DNA from: a bacterium
GTDB taxonomy: Bacteria; Pseudomonadota; Alphaproteobacteria; Rhizobiales; JAKIUO01
Reading direction: 5' to 3'
NCBI GenBank assembly: GCA_024228495.1
Contig: JAAETJ010000297.1
Span: 1 to 33,524 of the forward strand
Length of the DNA: 33,524 bases
Below the pieces are notes generated by a model that made no database searches, was not told the origin of the DNA, and saw only the letters and a list, made by a program, of their open reading frames with translations. The translations under genes and the position numbers were made by a program. Positions 9,045 to 16,987 of this stretch are shown piece by piece (positions within the stretch are counted from its first letter, which is position 1; each line of letters begins with the position of its first letter).

Positions 9045-9635
9045 TTGGCACGAGGTGACGGCAGAGATAGAGGCGGCAGAGATCAAGGTCGTGGTCGCGA
9101 TGAGCGAGAACCAGAGTTTCTCGACAAGCTGGTACACATTAATCGTGTTGCCAAGGTTGTAAAGGGCGGTAAACGCTTTGGTTTTGCTGCTTTGGTCGTC
9201 GTCGGTGATCAAAAAGGTCGCGTTGGATTTGGACATGGCAAAGCACGCGAAGTACCTGAAGCCATTCGCAAGGCCACCGAAGAAGCGCGCAAGACTCTTA
9301 TTCGGGTTCCTTTGCGCGAAGGCCGTACCCTGCATCACGATGTCTCTGGACATCACGGGGCTGGTAAAGTCATCATGAGGGCCGCACCTCCAGGCACTGG
9401 TATTATTGCTGGTGGGCCTATGCGTGCTGTTTTTGAAATGGTTGGTATTCAAGATGTGGTTGCCAAGTCGATTGGTACATCGAACGCCTATAACATGATC
9501 CGGGCAACTTTTGATGCACTTTCGCGCGAAGACAGCCCACGTTCGGTTGCTGCACGTCGCGGTCTGAAAGTAAGCGATATTGTAGGTCGACGTCGTGATG
9601 GCGTGAGCGAAGTAGCTATACCGCAAGAGGGCTAG
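9045..9635 (+). CDS. rpsE: 30S ribosomal protein S5
   Basis: 196 residues starting at a TTG (9045), chosen because GAAAGGATGAG sits just upstream and the N-terminus then begins [11 protein letters not shown], an Arg/Gly/Asp-rich extension common in alphaproteobacteria. The core includes [40 protein letters not shown] and [21 protein letters not shown]5 acts in decoding fidelity and mRNA unwinding. rpmD follows after 31 bases. Confidence 0.97.
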   Translation: MARGDGRDRGGRDQGRGRDEREPEFLDKLVHINRVAKVVKGGKRFGFAALVVVGDQKGRVGFGHGKAREVPEAIRKATEEARKTLIRVPLREGRTLHHDVSGHHGAGKVIMRAAPPGTGIIAGGPMRAVFEMVGIQDVVAKSIGTSNAYNMIRATFDALSREDSPRSVAARRGLKVSDIVGRRRDGVSEVAIPQEG

Positions 9636-9666
9636 ACCTCAGCGAGCGATGAGAAAGAATTGAACT

Positions 9667-9867
9667 ATGGCAAAAGACAAAAAATCGGGTAAAATGGTCA
9701 CTGTAATGCAGACCGGTAGCTCAATCCGGCGTCCCAAGGATCAAAAAGATACCTTGATTGGGCTCGGTCTAAATAAGGTCAGCCGTAAAAGTATCCTTCA
9801 GGATACACCTGCTGTGCGCGGCATGATCAATAAAGTGTCGCATATGGTGCGAATTGTCGATGAATAA
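9667..9867 (+). CDS. rpmD: 50S ribosomal protein L30
   Basis: 66 residues. [20 protein letters not shown] followed by [20 protein letters not shown] is the bacterial L30 pattern, ending in [14 protein letters not shown]30 is a small 50S protein absent from some bacteria. A GAGAAAGAA stretch before the ATG is a modest ribosome binding site. rplO follows 65 bases later, its usual neighbour. Confidence 0.97.
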   Translation: MAKDKKSGKMVTVMQTGSSIRRPKDQKDTLIGLGLNKVSRKSILQDTPAVRGMINKVSHMVRIVDE

Positions 9868-9932
9868 ACCGGGATCGTTTTAAATATCCGTTTTAAACAC
9901 CCGTTGGAAATGAATTTAAGGAATGTTGGACC

Positions 9933-10463
9933 ATGCGGCTCAATGAATTGAGAGATAATCCAGGCGCCACCAAACAACGCAAACGCGTTGGCCGTGGTAT
10001 TGGTTCTGGAACCGGCAAAACAGCCGGACGCGGCCATAAAGGGCAGAAATCACGCTCCGGCGTTGCCATCAAAGGGTTTGAGGGCGGCCAGATGCCTATC
10101 CACAGGCGTTTGCCAAAACGCGGGTTTAACAGTCCAAATCGTAAAAATTTCAATGCTGTTAATCTGGAGCGTATTCAGATCGCCATTGATGCCAAGCAAA
10201 TTGATGCCAAGAAGCCTGTTACGGTGGATGCACTATTGCATGCTGGGGTTATTCGGCGCGCCAAAGATGGCGTCAGATTACTTGGCAACGGTGAATTAAA
10301 ATCGGGTGTTTCCTTTGAAGTGACGGGAGCCTCAAAAGGCGCTATCGCAGCTGTGGAAAAAGCCGGCGGTTCTGTGAAGCTGGTCGAAATGCCTAAAATT
10401 GAGGCCAAAGAAAAAGAAAAAGCCGACTGGCGTCTTGAAAAGCGTAAGAAAAACGCCCAATAA
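9933..10463 (+). CDS. rplO: 50S ribosomal protein L15
   Basis: 176 residues, longer than the roughly 144 of E. coli. The N-terminal half is classic: [20 protein letters not shown], then [20 protein letters not shown] and [15 protein letters not shown]. The extra length is a charged C-terminal tail rich in Lys, Glu and Ala after about residue 155. L15 is a late 50S assembly protein. TAAGGAATG lies upstream of the ATG. A terminator-like fold overlaps the end of the gene. Confidence 0.97.
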   Translation: MRLNELRDNPGATKQRKRVGRGIGSGTGKTAGRGHKGQKSRSGVAIKGFEGGQMPIHRRLPKRGFNSPNRKNFNAVNLERIQIAIDAKQIDAKKPVTVDALLHAGVIRRAKDGVRLLGNGELKSGVSFEVTGASKGAIAAVEKAGGSVKLVEMPKIEAKEKEKADWRLEKRKKNAQ

Positions 10464-10502
10464 GATTAGTACACAGGGTGACCTTGTGGGCGCGCCTTTT
10501 TT
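10454..10502 (+). terminator. Possible attenuator/terminator between rplO and secY
   Basis: CGCCCA (10454-10459, in the last codons of rplO) can pair with TGGGCG (10487-10492). The enclosed sequence folds as an imperfect inverted repeat, CACAGGGT-G-ACCTTGTG, and a run of six T follows at 10497-10502. The lower stem is short, so leaky termination reducing secY expression relative to ribosomal proteins is the most I would infer. Confidence 0.35.
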
Positions 10503-10582
10503 CACCTCGTCTTTTTTAATTTTGGCCAGGGCTTAGTTCTGTGGCTTGTGGGGCTCGAATGAGCTAGTCAGGAAACCAACGG

Positions 10583-11917
10583 ATGTCATCGGCAGCAGAA
10601 CAACTTGCCTCCAATCTCAATCTGTCGGCGTTTAGCAAGGCGACCGAGCTCAAGAAACGCATCTGGTTTACGCTAGGGGCGCTTCTTGTCTATCGTCTTG
10701 GCACCTATATCCCACTGCCGGGCATCAATATCTCGGCTCTGGAACAATTATTCAAACAGAACCAGTCTGGCATCCTTGGCATGATGAACATGTTTGCTGG
10801 CGGTGCTGTTGGTCGTATGGCCATTTTTGCTCTTAATATCATGCCCTATATTTCGGCATCGATCATTATCCAGTTGATGACCACTGTTTCTCCCCATCTT
10901 GAGCAGCTCAAGAAAGAGGGCGAGCAAGGGCGTCAGCAAATTAACCAGTATACGCGTTATGGCACCGTTGTTCTGGCTGCCCTGCAGGCTTACGGCATTG
11001 CTGTGGGGTTGGAAGGCGCTGGCAATATTGTGACTGATCCGGGCTGGTTTTTCCGCATGACGGCGGTGATCACTTTGGTGGGTGGCACCGTGTTCTTGAT
11101 GTGGCTTGGTGAGCAGATCACGGCCCGCGGTATTGGTAACGGTATTTCACTGATCATTTTTGCCGGTATTGTCGCCGAATTGCCGTCAGCACTTGTGGGA
11201 ACCCTGGAGCTATCACGTCGCGGTTCATTGTCAGCCGGTCTTCTGATTGCCCTCACTCTCATGGTCTTTCTGGTCATCGGTTTTATCGTCTTTATGGAAC
11301 GGGCGCAAAGACGTTTGCTCATTCAGTACCCCAAGCGCCAGGTTGGTAAAAAGATGTTCCAGGGCGATAGCTCTCATCTGCCATTGAAGCTTAATACAGC
11401 TGGTGTTATCCCGCCAATTTTTGCCTCTTCGTTGCTGTTGCTGCCCATCACGGTTGCCAACTTCTCGTCGGGGGGACCTGAATGGTTGACCAATATCACG
11501 GCACTATTGGGGCGCGGCCAGCCGCTTTATCTGTTGACCTATGTGCTGATGATCCTGTTTTTTGCGTTCTTTTATACAGCCATTGTCTTCAATCCGGACG
11601 AGACGGCTGACAATTTGAAGAAATATGGTGGCTTTGTTCCAGGCATTCGGCCCGGCAAACGCACAGCAGAATATATTGATTATGTTTTAACCAGAATTAC
11701 CGTCGCGGGGGCGGCATATCTGGCACTTGTTTGTATCTTGCCAGAGTTTTTGATTTCCTATGCGGCGGTTCCATTTTATTTTGGTGGCACCTCTTTGCTG
11801 ATCGTCGTCAGCGTGACAATGGACACGGTCGCTCAGGTTCAAAGCCATCTCCTTGCGCATCAGTATGAAGGTTTGATCAAGAAATCCAAACTGAGAAAAG
11901 GATCACGTAGACGATGA
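10583..11917 (+). CDS. secY: Preprotein translocase subunit SecY
   Basis: 444 residues with about ten hydrophobic helices, the central pore of the SecYEG translocon in the inner membrane. Recognisable segments are RLGTYIPLPGINISAL with the first helix, GRMAIFALNIMPYISASIII (helix 2), NGISLIIFAGIVAELP and FNPDETADNLKKYGGFVPGI before helix 8. The C-terminal tail is basic (KKSKLRKGSRRR), as expected for the cytoplasmic side. The last four bases overlap adk as ATGA, so the two genes are translationally coupled. Confidence 0.98.
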   Translation: MSSAAEQLASNLNLSAFSKATELKKRIWFTLGALLVYRLGTYIPLPGINISALEQLFKQNQSGILGMMNMFAGGAVGRMAIFALNIMPYISASIIIQLMTTVSPHLEQLKKEGEQGRQQINQYTRYGTVVLAALQAYGIAVGLEGAGNIVTDPGWFFRMTAVITLVGGTVFLMWLGEQITARGIGNGISLIIFAGIVAELPSALVGTLELSRRGSLSAGLLIALTLMVFLVIGFIVFMERAQRRLLIQYPKRQVGKKMFQGDSSHLPLKLNTAGVIPPIFASSLLLLPITVANFSSGGPEWLTNITALLGRGQPLYLLTYVLMILFFAFFYTAIVFNPDETADNLKKYGGFVPGIRPGKRTAEYIDYVLTRITVAGAAYLALVCILPEFLISYAAVPFYFGGTSLLIVVSVTMDTVAQVQSHLLAHQYEGLIKKSKLRKGSRRR

Positions 11918-12558
11918 ATATTATTTTGTTGGGCCCTCCTGGAGCCGGAAAAGGCACGCAGGCCAAGCGTATCGAAGAAGCCAAAGGCCTCGTACAGCTT
12001 TCAACAGGGGACATGTTGCGCGCAGCTGTTGCCGCTGGCAGTGAAGTTGGCTTGAAAGCCAAGGAAGTCATGGCCTCTGGTGGTCTGGTTTCTGATGAGC
12101 TGGTCATAGGCATTATTTCTGATCGAATTGACGAAGATGATGTTCAGGGTGGCTTCATTCTGGATGGCTTCCCTCGCACCGTTGGGCAGGCAGAAGCACT
12201 TGATGTTTTGCTCGCAGAAAAATCCAAAAATCTTGATGTTGTCATCGAGATGAAGGTGGAAGATGATCCTTTGATCAAGCGCATCACCGGCCGTTCCACA
12301 TGTGGTTCATGTGGCGAAGGGTATCATGATGAGTTCAAAAAGCCGGCAGTTGAAGGAAAGTGCGACAAATGTGGTGCCAATGACTTCGAGAGACGTGCTG
12401 ATGATAATGAAGAAACAGTAAGATCCAGACTGGTTGCCTATCACGAGCAAACAGCACCACTTGTTGATTATTATGGCAAAACTGGCAAACTCAAATCAAT
12501 CGATGGCATGGTGGCCATTGACGATGTGACCACTGCTATGCTGGACATTCTCTCTTAA
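11914..12558 (+). CDS. adk: Adenylate kinase with Cys4 (zinc-type) LID
   Basis: 214 residues, full length. It converts AMP and ATP to two ADP in the cytoplasm. Visible motifs are the P-loop GPPGAGKGTQA (residues 7-17), the AMP-binding LSTGDMLRAA, and FILDGFPRT (81-89). The LID carries four cysteines, C130-x2-C133 and C150-x2-C153, the arrangement that binds structural zinc in Gram-positive and some alphaproteobacterial enzymes but is absent in E. coli. adk next to secY is the usual order. A short inverted repeat follows the stop. Confidence 0.98.
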   Translation: MNIILLGPPGAGKGTQAKRIEEAKGLVQLSTGDMLRAAVAAGSEVGLKAKEVMASGGLVSDELVIGIISDRIDEDDVQGGFILDGFPRTVGQAEALDVLLAEKSKNLDVVIEMKVEDDPLIKRITGRSTCGSCGEGYHDEFKKPAVEGKCDKCGANDFERRADDNEETVRSRLVAYHEQTAPLVDYYGKTGKLKSIDGMVAIDDVTTAMLDILS

Positions 12559-12562
12559 ACTG

Positions 12563-12581
12563 CGAACATTTAAAATGTTCG
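12563..12581 (+). other. Inverted repeat after adk
   Basis: CGAACATT (12563-12570) and AATGTTCG (12574-12581) form a perfect 8-bp stem with a 3-base loop, 5 bases after the adk stop. The following AAGTTTGATTG is only weakly T-rich. It may be a poor terminator separating adk from the alpha-operon promoter, or an operator. Confidence 0.4.
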
Positions 12582-12602
12582 AAGTTTGATTGACCAAAAG
12601 AG

Positions 12603-12631
12603 TTGACGTCTAAGGGCAATTTCGGCTAAAT
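12603..12631 (+). promoter_or_regulatory. Candidate promoter for rpsM-rpsK-rpoA-rplQ
   Basis: TTGACG at 12603-12608 matches the -35 consensus at five of six positions. With a 17-base spacer, CTAAAT (12626-12631) is the -10 candidate, matching only the last three bases. It lies in the largest spacer of the superoperon (271 bases) and would leave an approximately 190-base leader before rpsM, the right place for alpha-operon autoregulation by S4. Confidence 0.4.
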
Positions 12632-12829
12632 AGGCGCTTAATTCTCGAAAATTGATACATATCCGGCCAACGGTAAAATGATACCGATGGCTGGCCGTGT
12701 GTTTTATATGTTGTCGAATGTTCAAAGAAGTGCTTTGAAACCCCGATGATATGCGATTGCATAAGATATTTGACCGTTCCAGCGGTGCGTTTCCCAATGA
12801 AACCATGTGGAACATGACAGGAGAACAAG

Positions 12830-13198
12830 GTGGCTCGTATAGCAGGGGTGAATATCCCGACCAACAAACGGGTGCTAGTTGCACTGCAGTATATCCACGG
12901 GATAGGTGGTAGATTTGCGAAAGATATCTGTCAAAAGGTAAAAATTCCAGCTGAACGGCGAGTGAATGAGCTGACCGATGCCGAAGTCATCCAGATCCGC
13001 GAAGTGATTGATGCCGACTATATGGTGGAAGGTGATCTTCGACGCAACGTTGCCATGAACGTCAAACGCTTGATGGATCTTGGTTGCTACAGAGGTTTGC
13101 GTCATCGTCGTGGTTTGCCGGTCAACGGTCAGCGGACCCATACCAATGCGCGCACTCGCAAAGGCCCGGCCAAAGCGATCGCCGGCAAGAAAAAGTAA
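12830..13198 (+). CDS. rpsM: 30S ribosomal protein S13
   Basis: 122 residues from a GTG at 12830 preceded by ACAGGAGAAC. The N-terminus [14 protein letters not shown] and the C-terminal [20 protein letters not shown] with the basic tail [13 protein letters not shown] are diagnostic. S13 spans the 30S head and the intersubunit bridges and contacts P-site tRNA. It opens the alpha-operon segment. rpsD (S4), present in the E. coli alpha operon, is absent here, as is normal for alphaproteobacteria. Confidence 0.98.
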   Translation: MARIAGVNIPTNKRVLVALQYIHGIGGRFAKDICQKVKIPAERRVNELTDAEVIQIREVIDADYMVEGDLRRNVAMNVKRLMDLGCYRGLRHRRGLPVNGQRTHTNARTRKGPAKAIAGKKK

Positions 13199-13265
13199 CC
13201 CATATTACCCTTGGCTCGCTTGGTGACAATTTTGCTGGCGGGCATAAACAGGACGGAAGTAGAAA

Positions 13266-13655
13266 ATGGCCAAGGAAAAGACCCGCGTTAAAAAGCGCGA
13301 GCGAAAAAATATCAGCACGGGTGTCGCGCATGTATGTGCTACATTCAATAACACCATGATCACTATCACAGATGCTCAGGGCAACACAATTGCCTGGTCA
13401 ACTGCTGGCACCATGGGGTTTAAAGGATCACGCAAATCCACTCCTTATGCAGCGCAGATGGCTGCCGAAGATGCGGGAAAAAAAGCTCAGGAACACGGCA
13501 TGCGTAATCTTGAAGTTGAAGTCAAGGGGCCTGGGTCTGGACGCGAATCAGCGCTTCGTGCCTTGCAGGCGGCAGGTTTCCAGATCACCTCCATCCGTGA
13601 TGTGACACCCATTCCTCATAATGGTTGTCGCCCACGCAAGAGACGGCGTGTATAA
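13266..13655 (+). CDS. rpsK: 30S ribosomal protein S11
   Basis: 129 residues. Key segments are [40 protein letters not shown] and the C-terminal [18 protein letters not shown], all near-invariant in S11. It forms part of the 30S platform and the mRNA exit channel. ACGGAAGTAGAAA precedes the ATG. It is followed by a 101-base gap with no strong hairpin before rpoA. Confidence 0.98.
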   Translation: MAKEKTRVKKRERKNISTGVAHVCATFNNTMITITDAQGNTIAWSTAGTMGFKGSRKSTPYAAQMAAEDAGKKAQEHGMRNLEVEVKGPGSGRESALRALQAAGFQITSIRDVTPIPHNGCRPRKRRRV

Positions 13656-13756
13656 CAAGCGATCATTGAGCTACAATCAGAATTTCCGGTCCCCCGAGCC
13701 CCTGGAACGTTCTGTGAATTGTTTTGGCGGGACTAATGAATTAGAAGGTGATGCAG

Positions 13757-14773
13757 GTGATCCAGAATAACTGGCAGGAGCTGATCAAGCCTACCAAGCT
13801 TGAAGTTATCTCAAAAGGCGATATCAACCGTTTGGCGACGATTGTAGCCGAACCATTGGAACGTGGATTTGGTACGACGCTTGGTAATGCCTTACGCCGT
13901 ATACTGCTTTCATCTTTGCAGGGCTCAGCCATTACGTCGGTTCATATTGATGGCGTGCTGCATGAGATTTCTTCGATTTCGGGCGTTCGCGAAGACGTCA
14001 CGAATATCGTTCTTAACATCAAGGGCATTGCCCTTCGTATCCATTCTGAGGGTACAAAACGCATGATCCTTCACAAAGAAGGTCAGGGCGTCGTCACAGC
14101 TGGCGATATAGAAACCGGATCTGATGTTGAAGTACTGAACCCGGAACAGGTTATCTGCACACTTGATGAAGATACCGTTCTGCACATGGAATTCACTGCT
14201 GATACCGGTAAAGGCTATCAGGCGGCTGAACATAACCGGCCTGAAGATGCGCCGATTGGTTTGATCCCGGTCGATAGTTTGTACAGCCCGGTCAAGCAGG
14301 TATCTTATCAGGTTGAAAATACCCGTGAAGGTCAAGTGCTGGATTATGACAAGCTGACCATGCATGTGGAAACAGATGGTTCCATCACGCCTGAGAATGC
14401 GATCGCCTTTGCTGCACGTATTTTGCAGGATCAACTGACAATCTTCGTAAATTTCGAAGAACCAGAAGTGATTGCCGAAGAAGCAAAAGAACCAGAATTG
14501 GCGTTTAATGCGGCCTTGCTGAAAAAGGTCGATGAGCTAGAACTTTCCGTGCGCTCTGCCAACTGTCTCAAAAACGATAATATCGTCTATATCGGCGATC
14601 TTATTCAAAAGAGCGAAACAGCAATGCTGCGTACCCCGAACTTTGGGCGCAAGTCACTGAACGAAATCAAACAGGTGCTTGCCACAATGGGGCTGCATCT
14701 TGGAATGGAAGTTCCTAATTGGCCACCAGAGAATATCGAAGAGTTGGCCAAACGATATGAAGATCAATATTGA
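13757..14773 (+). CDS. rpoA: DNA-directed RNA polymerase subunit alpha
   Basis: 338 residues from the GTG at 13757. This start gives the family-typical [17 protein letters not shown], with AAGGTGAT (13745-13752) as Shine-Dalgarno. GTG 13748 and ATG 13751 are in-frame alternatives that place the Shine-Dalgarno too close or inside the gene. The N-terminal dimerisation domain includes [20 protein letters not shown]. The C-terminal domain, ending in NLG-type [17 protein letters not shown], contains [20 protein letters not shown], which binds UP elements and activators. A hairpin separates it from rplQ. Confidence 0.97.
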   Translation: MIQNNWQELIKPTKLEVISKGDINRLATIVAEPLERGFGTTLGNALRRILLSSLQGSAITSVHIDGVLHEISSISGVREDVTNIVLNIKGIALRIHSEGTKRMILHKEGQGVVTAGDIETGSDVEVLNPEQVICTLDEDTVLHMEFTADTGKGYQAAEHNRPEDAPIGLIPVDSLYSPVKQVSYQVENTREGQVLDYDKLTMHVETDGSITPENAIAFAARILQDQLTIFVNFEEPEVIAEEAKEPELAFNAALLKKVDELELSVRSANCLKNDNIVYIGDLIQKSETAMLRTPNFGRKSLNEIKQVLATMGLHLGMEVPNWPPENIEELAKRYEDQY

Positions 14774-14788
14774 TCGAAATAACGCGCT

Positions 14789-14814
14789 GATGCGAAAGAT
14801 CGAGTTTTCGCATC
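14789..14814 (+). other. Hairpin between rpoA and rplQ
   Basis: GATGCGAAA (14789-14797) pairs perfectly with TTTCGCATC (14806-14814) around an 8-base loop. It is 10 bases upstream of the rplQ Shine-Dalgarno AAAGGAGAG. With no T tract it is more likely an mRNA stability or translation-control element than a terminator. Confidence 0.5.
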
Positions 14815-14834
14815 CGATTTAAAGGAGAGACGTT

Positions 14835-15272
14835 GTGCGTCATCGCAAAAAAGGGCGTAAGCTCAACAGGACAGCAAGTCATCGTAAAGCGATGTTTGCC
14901 AATATGGCAGCAGCGCTGATCAAGCATGAGCAGATCATGACGACTTTGCCCAAGGCCAAAGAGATGAAGAGGATCATTGATCGTCTGATTACCCTTGGCA
15001 AACGTGGTGATATGCATGCTCGTCGCCAGGCTTTTGCCCGTCTTCGTGATGATGCCATGGTTACAAAGCTGTTTGATGTGCTTGGCGAACGCTATAAAGA
15101 CCGCTCCGGTGGATATGCGCGCGTCATGAGAGCTGGATATCGCTTTGGCGATAATGCCCCTCGTGCTGTTATTGAGCTTGTTGATCGCGATCTTTCTGCC
15201 AAGGGCCTGGATAGCGGACCAGATATGAGCCAGCAAGATGAGGAAGGCGGCGAAGCGGCTGCAGTTGCTTAA
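14835..15272 (+). CDS. rplQ: 50S ribosomal protein L17
   Basis: 145 residues from a GTG at 14835 with a strong AAAGGAGAG upstream. [20 protein letters not shown] is the L17 signature, followed by [20 protein letters not shown] and [20 protein letters not shown]. The C-terminal extension after about residue 120 is acidic and alanine-rich. It is the last gene of the ribosomal array; a strong terminator lies 52 bases downstream. Confidence 0.98.
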   Translation: MRHRKKGRKLNRTASHRKAMFANMAAALIKHEQIMTTLPKAKEMKRIIDRLITLGKRGDMHARRQAFARLRDDAMVTKLFDVLGERYKDRSGGYARVMRAGYRFGDNAPRAVIELVDRDLSAKGLDSGPDMSQQDEEGGEAAAVA

Positions 15273-15324
15273 AGACAAGCAATGCATGCAAGCCTTGAAT
15301 TGGCCTGTAATAAAATCAGACAGG

Positions 15325-15353
15325 AAAAAGCGGCTCATTGGGCCGCTTTTTAT
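15325..15353 (+). terminator. Strong Rho-independent terminator after rplQ
   Basis: AAAAAGCGGC (15325-15334) and GCCGCTTTTT (15342-15351) form a 10-bp perfect stem with a 7-base loop, and the 3' arm runs into T-rich sequence. The A-rich 5' side makes it work in both directions in principle. It ends the S10-spc-alpha transcript. Confidence 0.9.
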
Positions 15354-15357
15354 TTGT

Positions 15358-15386
15358 TTGAAGCTCAAGATATTGAGGTCTATATT
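15358..15386 (+). promoter_or_regulatory. Candidate promoter for the Do-type protease gene
   Basis: TTGAAG (15358-15363), a 17-base spacer and TATATT (15381-15386) give a good sigma70-like arrangement just after the rplQ terminator. The predicted transcript would have a leader of about 85 bases before the ATG at 15478. Confidence 0.55.
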
Positions 15387-15477
15387 TCACCCATCTGTTC
15401 AAACATTAAATCGCCTTGAAAAAATGGGATTTGGAAAACTCAATTTTTTGCCACGCTAGAGAAAATCAAGGGAATCA

Positions 15478-16932
15478 ATGATAAAAATTCTATCCATCAA
15501 AAAAGTGTTTAACGCGAGCCTCGTAATTAGTGCTGTTTGTGCCGTGATAATAATGTCCAATATCATACAACCCCGTCAGAGCAATGCGAAGGACTGGGGT
15601 CTGCCAACCAACCAGGCAGCGATTAAATATTCCTTCGCGCCGATTGTCAAACAAGCATTACCTGCTGTCGTCAATGTCTACGTCCGTCACCGTACAAGAC
15701 GGAACAAAAGGCGCAGCCGTCTTTCTCGCGATCCGTTTTTCCGGCGGTTTTTTGGTGATAGCTTTGGAGTGCCAAAAGAGCGTATTGAAAGTTCGCTTGG
15801 ATCCGGTGTGATCATCGATGCGAGCGGCATAGTGGTGACCAACTATCATGTCATTGAAGGGGCGACCGACAACGAGATCAAAATTGCCATGGCCAATCGC
15901 AAGGAATATCGGGCCGATATCATCCTGAAAGACAAGAAAACAGATCTCGCGGTTGTCAAGATACGTGCGGATGGTGAAAAATTTCCTTTTCTTAGCATCG
16001 CCAATTCAGATGATCTGGAAGTAGGAGATCTGGTGCTTGCCATGGGGAATCCTTTTGGGGTTGGTCAAACTGTGACCAGCGGTATCGTTTCAGCATTGGC
16101 GCGCACCGGTATTGGTGGCGGAGATGCACAATATTTCATTCAAACTGATGCCGCTATTAACCCCGGTAATTCCGGCGGGGCGCTTGTTGATATGAATGGT
16201 GATCTGATTGGCATCAATACGGTGATCTTTTCAAAATCGGGTGGGTCTTTGGGCATTGGTTTTGCCATTCCGTCAAATATGGTAAGCTTGGTAGTCAATT
16301 CTGCCAGGAGCGGACGCAGTGTGCAACGACCCTGGTTTGGTGCCAATGTTAAAAAGGTGACACCAGCGATCAGCGAAGGGCTGGATTTGCCAAAACCTAC
16401 CGGCGTCTACATCAATAGTCTTGGCGACGAAAGTCCGGCTAGAGATGCCGGGCTGAGGGTTGGAGATGTTATTCTTTCAGTCAACAGCCATGCGATAACC
16501 GATGCCAAATCGTTTCGCTATCAGTTCTCGATTAAGGGAACCGGAGGTCGTGCCAATCTGAAAATCTGGCGCAATGGCCGCAACATCACCAAAATGGTCT
16601 CCCTTGTCAGCGCTCCAGAGACCCCGGCCAGAAATGAAACAAGGTTGCGGGGTAATAATCCTTTCTCAGGCGCGCTGGTTGCCAATCTCTCACCGGCACT
16701 CGCGGAAGAAATATCCATGAGTGATCAAACAGGAGTGGTTGTTGTTGGTTTGGGGAGACGCTCCTTCGCCAAACGCATAGGACTTGTGCCAAAGGATATC
16801 CTGCTGCAGATTAACGGTACGGAAATAGAAAGCGTCGCTGATCTCGTTGAGACTTTACGTGGGCGACAGCGTTCATGGCGTTTTACGGTCAAACGGGGCG
16901 ATAATATTCTTTCCATGAGTCTGGGCCGCTAA
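15478..16932 (+). CDS. Periplasmic serine protease/chaperone of the HtrA (Do/DegP-DegQ) family
   Basis: 484 residues. A basic start and hydrophobic stretch (about residues 8-30) followed by a possible SNA cleavage site near 37 indicate export to the periplasm. The trypsin-like domain has the triad H124 (TNYHVIEG), D156 (KTDLAVVKI) and S232 (NPGNSGGAL). Two PDZ domains follow at about 285-370 and 395-480, as in DegP/DegQ. An Arg-rich stretch (residues 70-91) lies where the regulatory LA loop would be. It degrades or refolds damaged envelope proteins. Placement after rplQ is seen in related alphaproteobacteria; DegP versus DegQ cannot be decided here. Confidence 0.95.
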   Translation: MIKILSIKKVFNASLVISAVCAVIIMSNIIQPRQSNAKDWGLPTNQAAIKYSFAPIVKQALPAVVNVYVRHRTRRNKRRSRLSRDPFFRRFFGDSFGVPKERIESSLGSGVIIDASGIVVTNYHVIEGATDNEIKIAMANRKEYRADIILKDKKTDLAVVKIRADGEKFPFLSIANSDDLEVGDLVLAMGNPFGVGQTVTSGIVSALARTGIGGGDAQYFIQTDAAINPGNSGGALVDMNGDLIGINTVIFSKSGGSLGIGFAIPSNMVSLVVNSARSGRSVQRPWFGANVKKVTPAISEGLDLPKPTGVYINSLGDESPARDAGLRVGDVILSVNSHAITDAKSFRYQFSIKGTGGRANLKIWRNGRNITKMVSLVSAPETPARNETRLRGNNPFSGALVANLSPALAEEISMSDQTGVVVVGLGRRSFAKRIGLVPKDILLQINGTEIESVADLVETLRGRQRSWRFTVKRGDNILSMSLGR

Positions 16933-16948
16933 GCGTCATATAACAAAC

Positions 16949-16968
16949 GCCGATGTTTCGGCATTTTC
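16949..16968 (+). terminator. Weak terminator-like hairpin after the protease gene
   Basis: GCCGA (16949-16953) pairs with TCGGC (16958-16962) around a 4-base loop and is followed by ATTTTC. The stem is short, so termination is probably partial and rarA may be co-transcribed. Confidence 0.35.
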
Positions 16969-16987
16969 AAACGAGTGTTCAAGAACC

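Noticed and set aside
9009-9626. Minus-strand open frame of 205 codons opposite rpsE
   Set aside because: It is the antisense shadow of a confident ribosomal protein gene, with no ribosome binding site and His/Asn/Thr-rich composition typical of a shadow.
14715-15368. Minus-strand open frame of 217 codons opposite rplQ
   Set aside because: It is antisense to rplQ and crosses the strong terminator; no recognisable protein features.
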